A DNA stretch of 15,303 nt from assembly GCA_032111745.1 (NCBI GenBank), contig JAULUH010000074.1, positions 1 to 15,303 of the forward strand, given 5' to 3'. The position numbers and the translations under genes were made by a program. Below the pieces are notes generated by a model that worked only from the letters and a program-made list of their open reading frames with translations, was not told where the DNA came from and did no database searches. The stretch comes from JAULUH01 sp032111745 (lineage in GTDB: Bacteria > Chloroflexota > Anaerolineae > JAAEKA01). This document shows positions 14,267-15,303 of this stretch, one piece after another (position 1 is the stretch's first letter; the number at the start of each line of letters is the position of its first letter).

Positions 14267-15303
14267 CAGGCCAGCCTCTTCTTGAAGGCCAGGGTGCTGA
14301 TGGCCAGGGCCAGCAGTCCCATGGCGGCCAGCACCAGGCCAGGCCGAGCCAGGGTCTCCAGCCCGACGCCCTTGAGGAACAGGCCGCGCGTGATGGTGAT
14401 GTAATGGGTGGCGGGCAGGGGCAGGCTCATGGCGACGGCGACCCGGGAGGTCTGGTCGACGGGGTCGATGAGGCCGGCCAGGAAGAAGCTGGGGACGAAG
14501 AAGATGAGCATGACCAGGAGCATGGCGGTCTGCTGGCTGGAGATGCGGCTGGAGATAAGCAGGCTGACGCCCATGGTGGCGCCGAAGTAGGCGACGGTGA
14601 GCAGGAGCAACAGGGCGACGTCGCCGCGGAACGGGACCTTGAACCAGGTGATAGCCAGCAGCCAGCTCAGGAGGAGGCCGGCCATGCCGGTGGCGATATA
14701 GGCGACGGTCTTGCCGGTGAGGTAGGCCACCCCTTCCATGGGGGTAGCCATCAGGCCCTCGAGGGTGCCCAGCTCCTTCTCGCGGGTGAGGCTGAGGCTA
14801 AGGGCCAGGGCGGGCAGCGACAGGACGATGGCCATGAGCCCGGGGACCATACTCACCTGGGAGTCCAGGGTGTTGTTGTACCAGGCCCGGCTGCGGATTT
14901 CGAAGGGTAGGGCTGGCACAGCAGGCGCGGCCAGCCCGCCCTGGGCCGGTTGCAGGCGGGCGCCGGCCATGGCGGAGGCCCGCTCCAGCAGGCCCATGAT
15001 CTGGCGGGCGACGATGGGGTTGGAGCCGTCGACGATGACCTGCACGGTGGCATCGCCGCGGCCACCGGCGTTGCGGCCGAAGTCGGGCGGCACGACCACG
15101 GCGGCATCCACGGTGCCGGCGACCAGGAGGTGTTCCAGGGTCTCGTAGTCCGCGGCTTCCTCGGCCAAATGCAGGGACTCGCTGCTGGTGAGGCTGCTGA
15201 GGTAGGCCCGCGAGGCCGGGCTGGCGCTGAGGTCCATGACGGCCAGGTCGGCCTGGTCCACGTTGAAGGAGAACACATAGGCCAGCATGAAGAGCAGCAG
15301 GGC
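14266..15303 (-). CDS. ABC-2 type exporter permease (5' end cut by window edge)
   Basis: Only 345 residues are in the window and the reading frame is open at base 15303; about 30-35 N-terminal residues, including most of the first helix, should lie outside. The internal ATG at 15288 is therefore not the real start. The visible part has FSFNVDQADLAVMDLSASP after the first helix, a 140-residue extracytoplasmic domain with VQVIVDGSN, then the helices and the coupling segment TREKELGTLEGLMATP, all parallel to the neighbouring permease. The C-terminus ends AFKKRLA. It is a paralogue of the 13127-14266 permease, and together they correspond to the YbhR/YbhS pair of the E. coli exporter. Confidence 0.96.
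   Translation of the reverse strand, partial: ALLLFMLAYVFSFNVDQADLAVMDLSASPASRAYLSSLTSSESLHLAEEAADYETLEHLLVAGTVDAAVVVPPDFGRNAGGRGDATVQVIVDGSNPIVARQIMGLLERASAMAGARLQPAQGGLAAPAVPALPFEIRSRAWYNNTLDSQVSMVPGLMAIVLSLPALALSLSLTREKELGTLEGLMATPMEGVAYLTGKTVAYIATGMAGLLLSWLLAITWFKVPFRGDVALLLLLTVAYFGATMGVSLLISSRISSQQTAMLLVMLIFFVPSFFLAGLIDPVDQTSRVAVAMSLPLPATHYITITRGLFLKGVGLETLARPGLVLAAMGLLALAISTLAFKKRLA

Noticed and set aside
1..15303. CRISPR arrays, tRNA or rRNA genes, insertion sequences
   Set aside because: No regularly spaced repeats, no tRNA or rRNA-like segments and no transposase frame were seen. The only repeats are those listed.

Overview
The window is GC-rich and its genes are all on the minus strand. 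Gene content and style (kdp operon, C25 peptidases with signal peptides or a lipobox, HprK-like/PqqD-like pair, ABC-2 exporter with a lipoprotein-type membrane fusion protein) suggest a Chloroflexota bacterium, probably of the Anaerolineae or a related class. This is an inference from protein character; no rRNA or tRNA is present to confirm it. If that is right, the cell is probably monoderm, so lipoproteins and membrane-anchored proteins would face the outside.

Reading in the direction of transcription (high to low coordinates), three units are visible. Unit A (15303 to 8400) is an ABC-2 exporter in which every part is doubled: two permeases (the first cut by the window edge), two ATPases, and one 877-residue lipoprotein made of two fused membrane-fusion-protein repeats. 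Its genes overlap or nearly touch, so they are one operon. It resembles the YbhFSR/YbhG type of exporter, but the ATPase halves are separate genes and the adaptor halves are fused. The two ATPases have complementary defects that fall in the same composite nucleotide site. A perfect 16-bp hairpin follows the last gene.

Unit B (about 8153 to 1191) starts at a near-consensus sigma70 promoter. It encodes an HprK-related kinase, a PqqD-like winged-helix protein, a secreted C25 (gingipain/caspase-like fold) peptidase, an Fn3-plus-stalk membrane-anchored protein and a second C25 peptidase that is a lipoprotein. A kinase/peptide-chaperone pair joined to two cysteine peptidases and a surface stalk protein is the most interesting thing here. 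It could be a peptide- or protein-maturation system acting at the cell surface, but no substrate gene is visible.

Between 750 and 1190 there is no gene. This stretch holds degenerate purine-rich repeats, a cluster of three CCCACATA-type half-sites, a 14-bp perfect palindrome and a weak promoter candidate. Unit C (749 to 1, continuing off the left edge) is the start of a kdp potassium-uptake operon: a 32-residue membrane peptide, the 30-residue KdpF, and the first third of KdpA, joined by overlapping stop/start codons.
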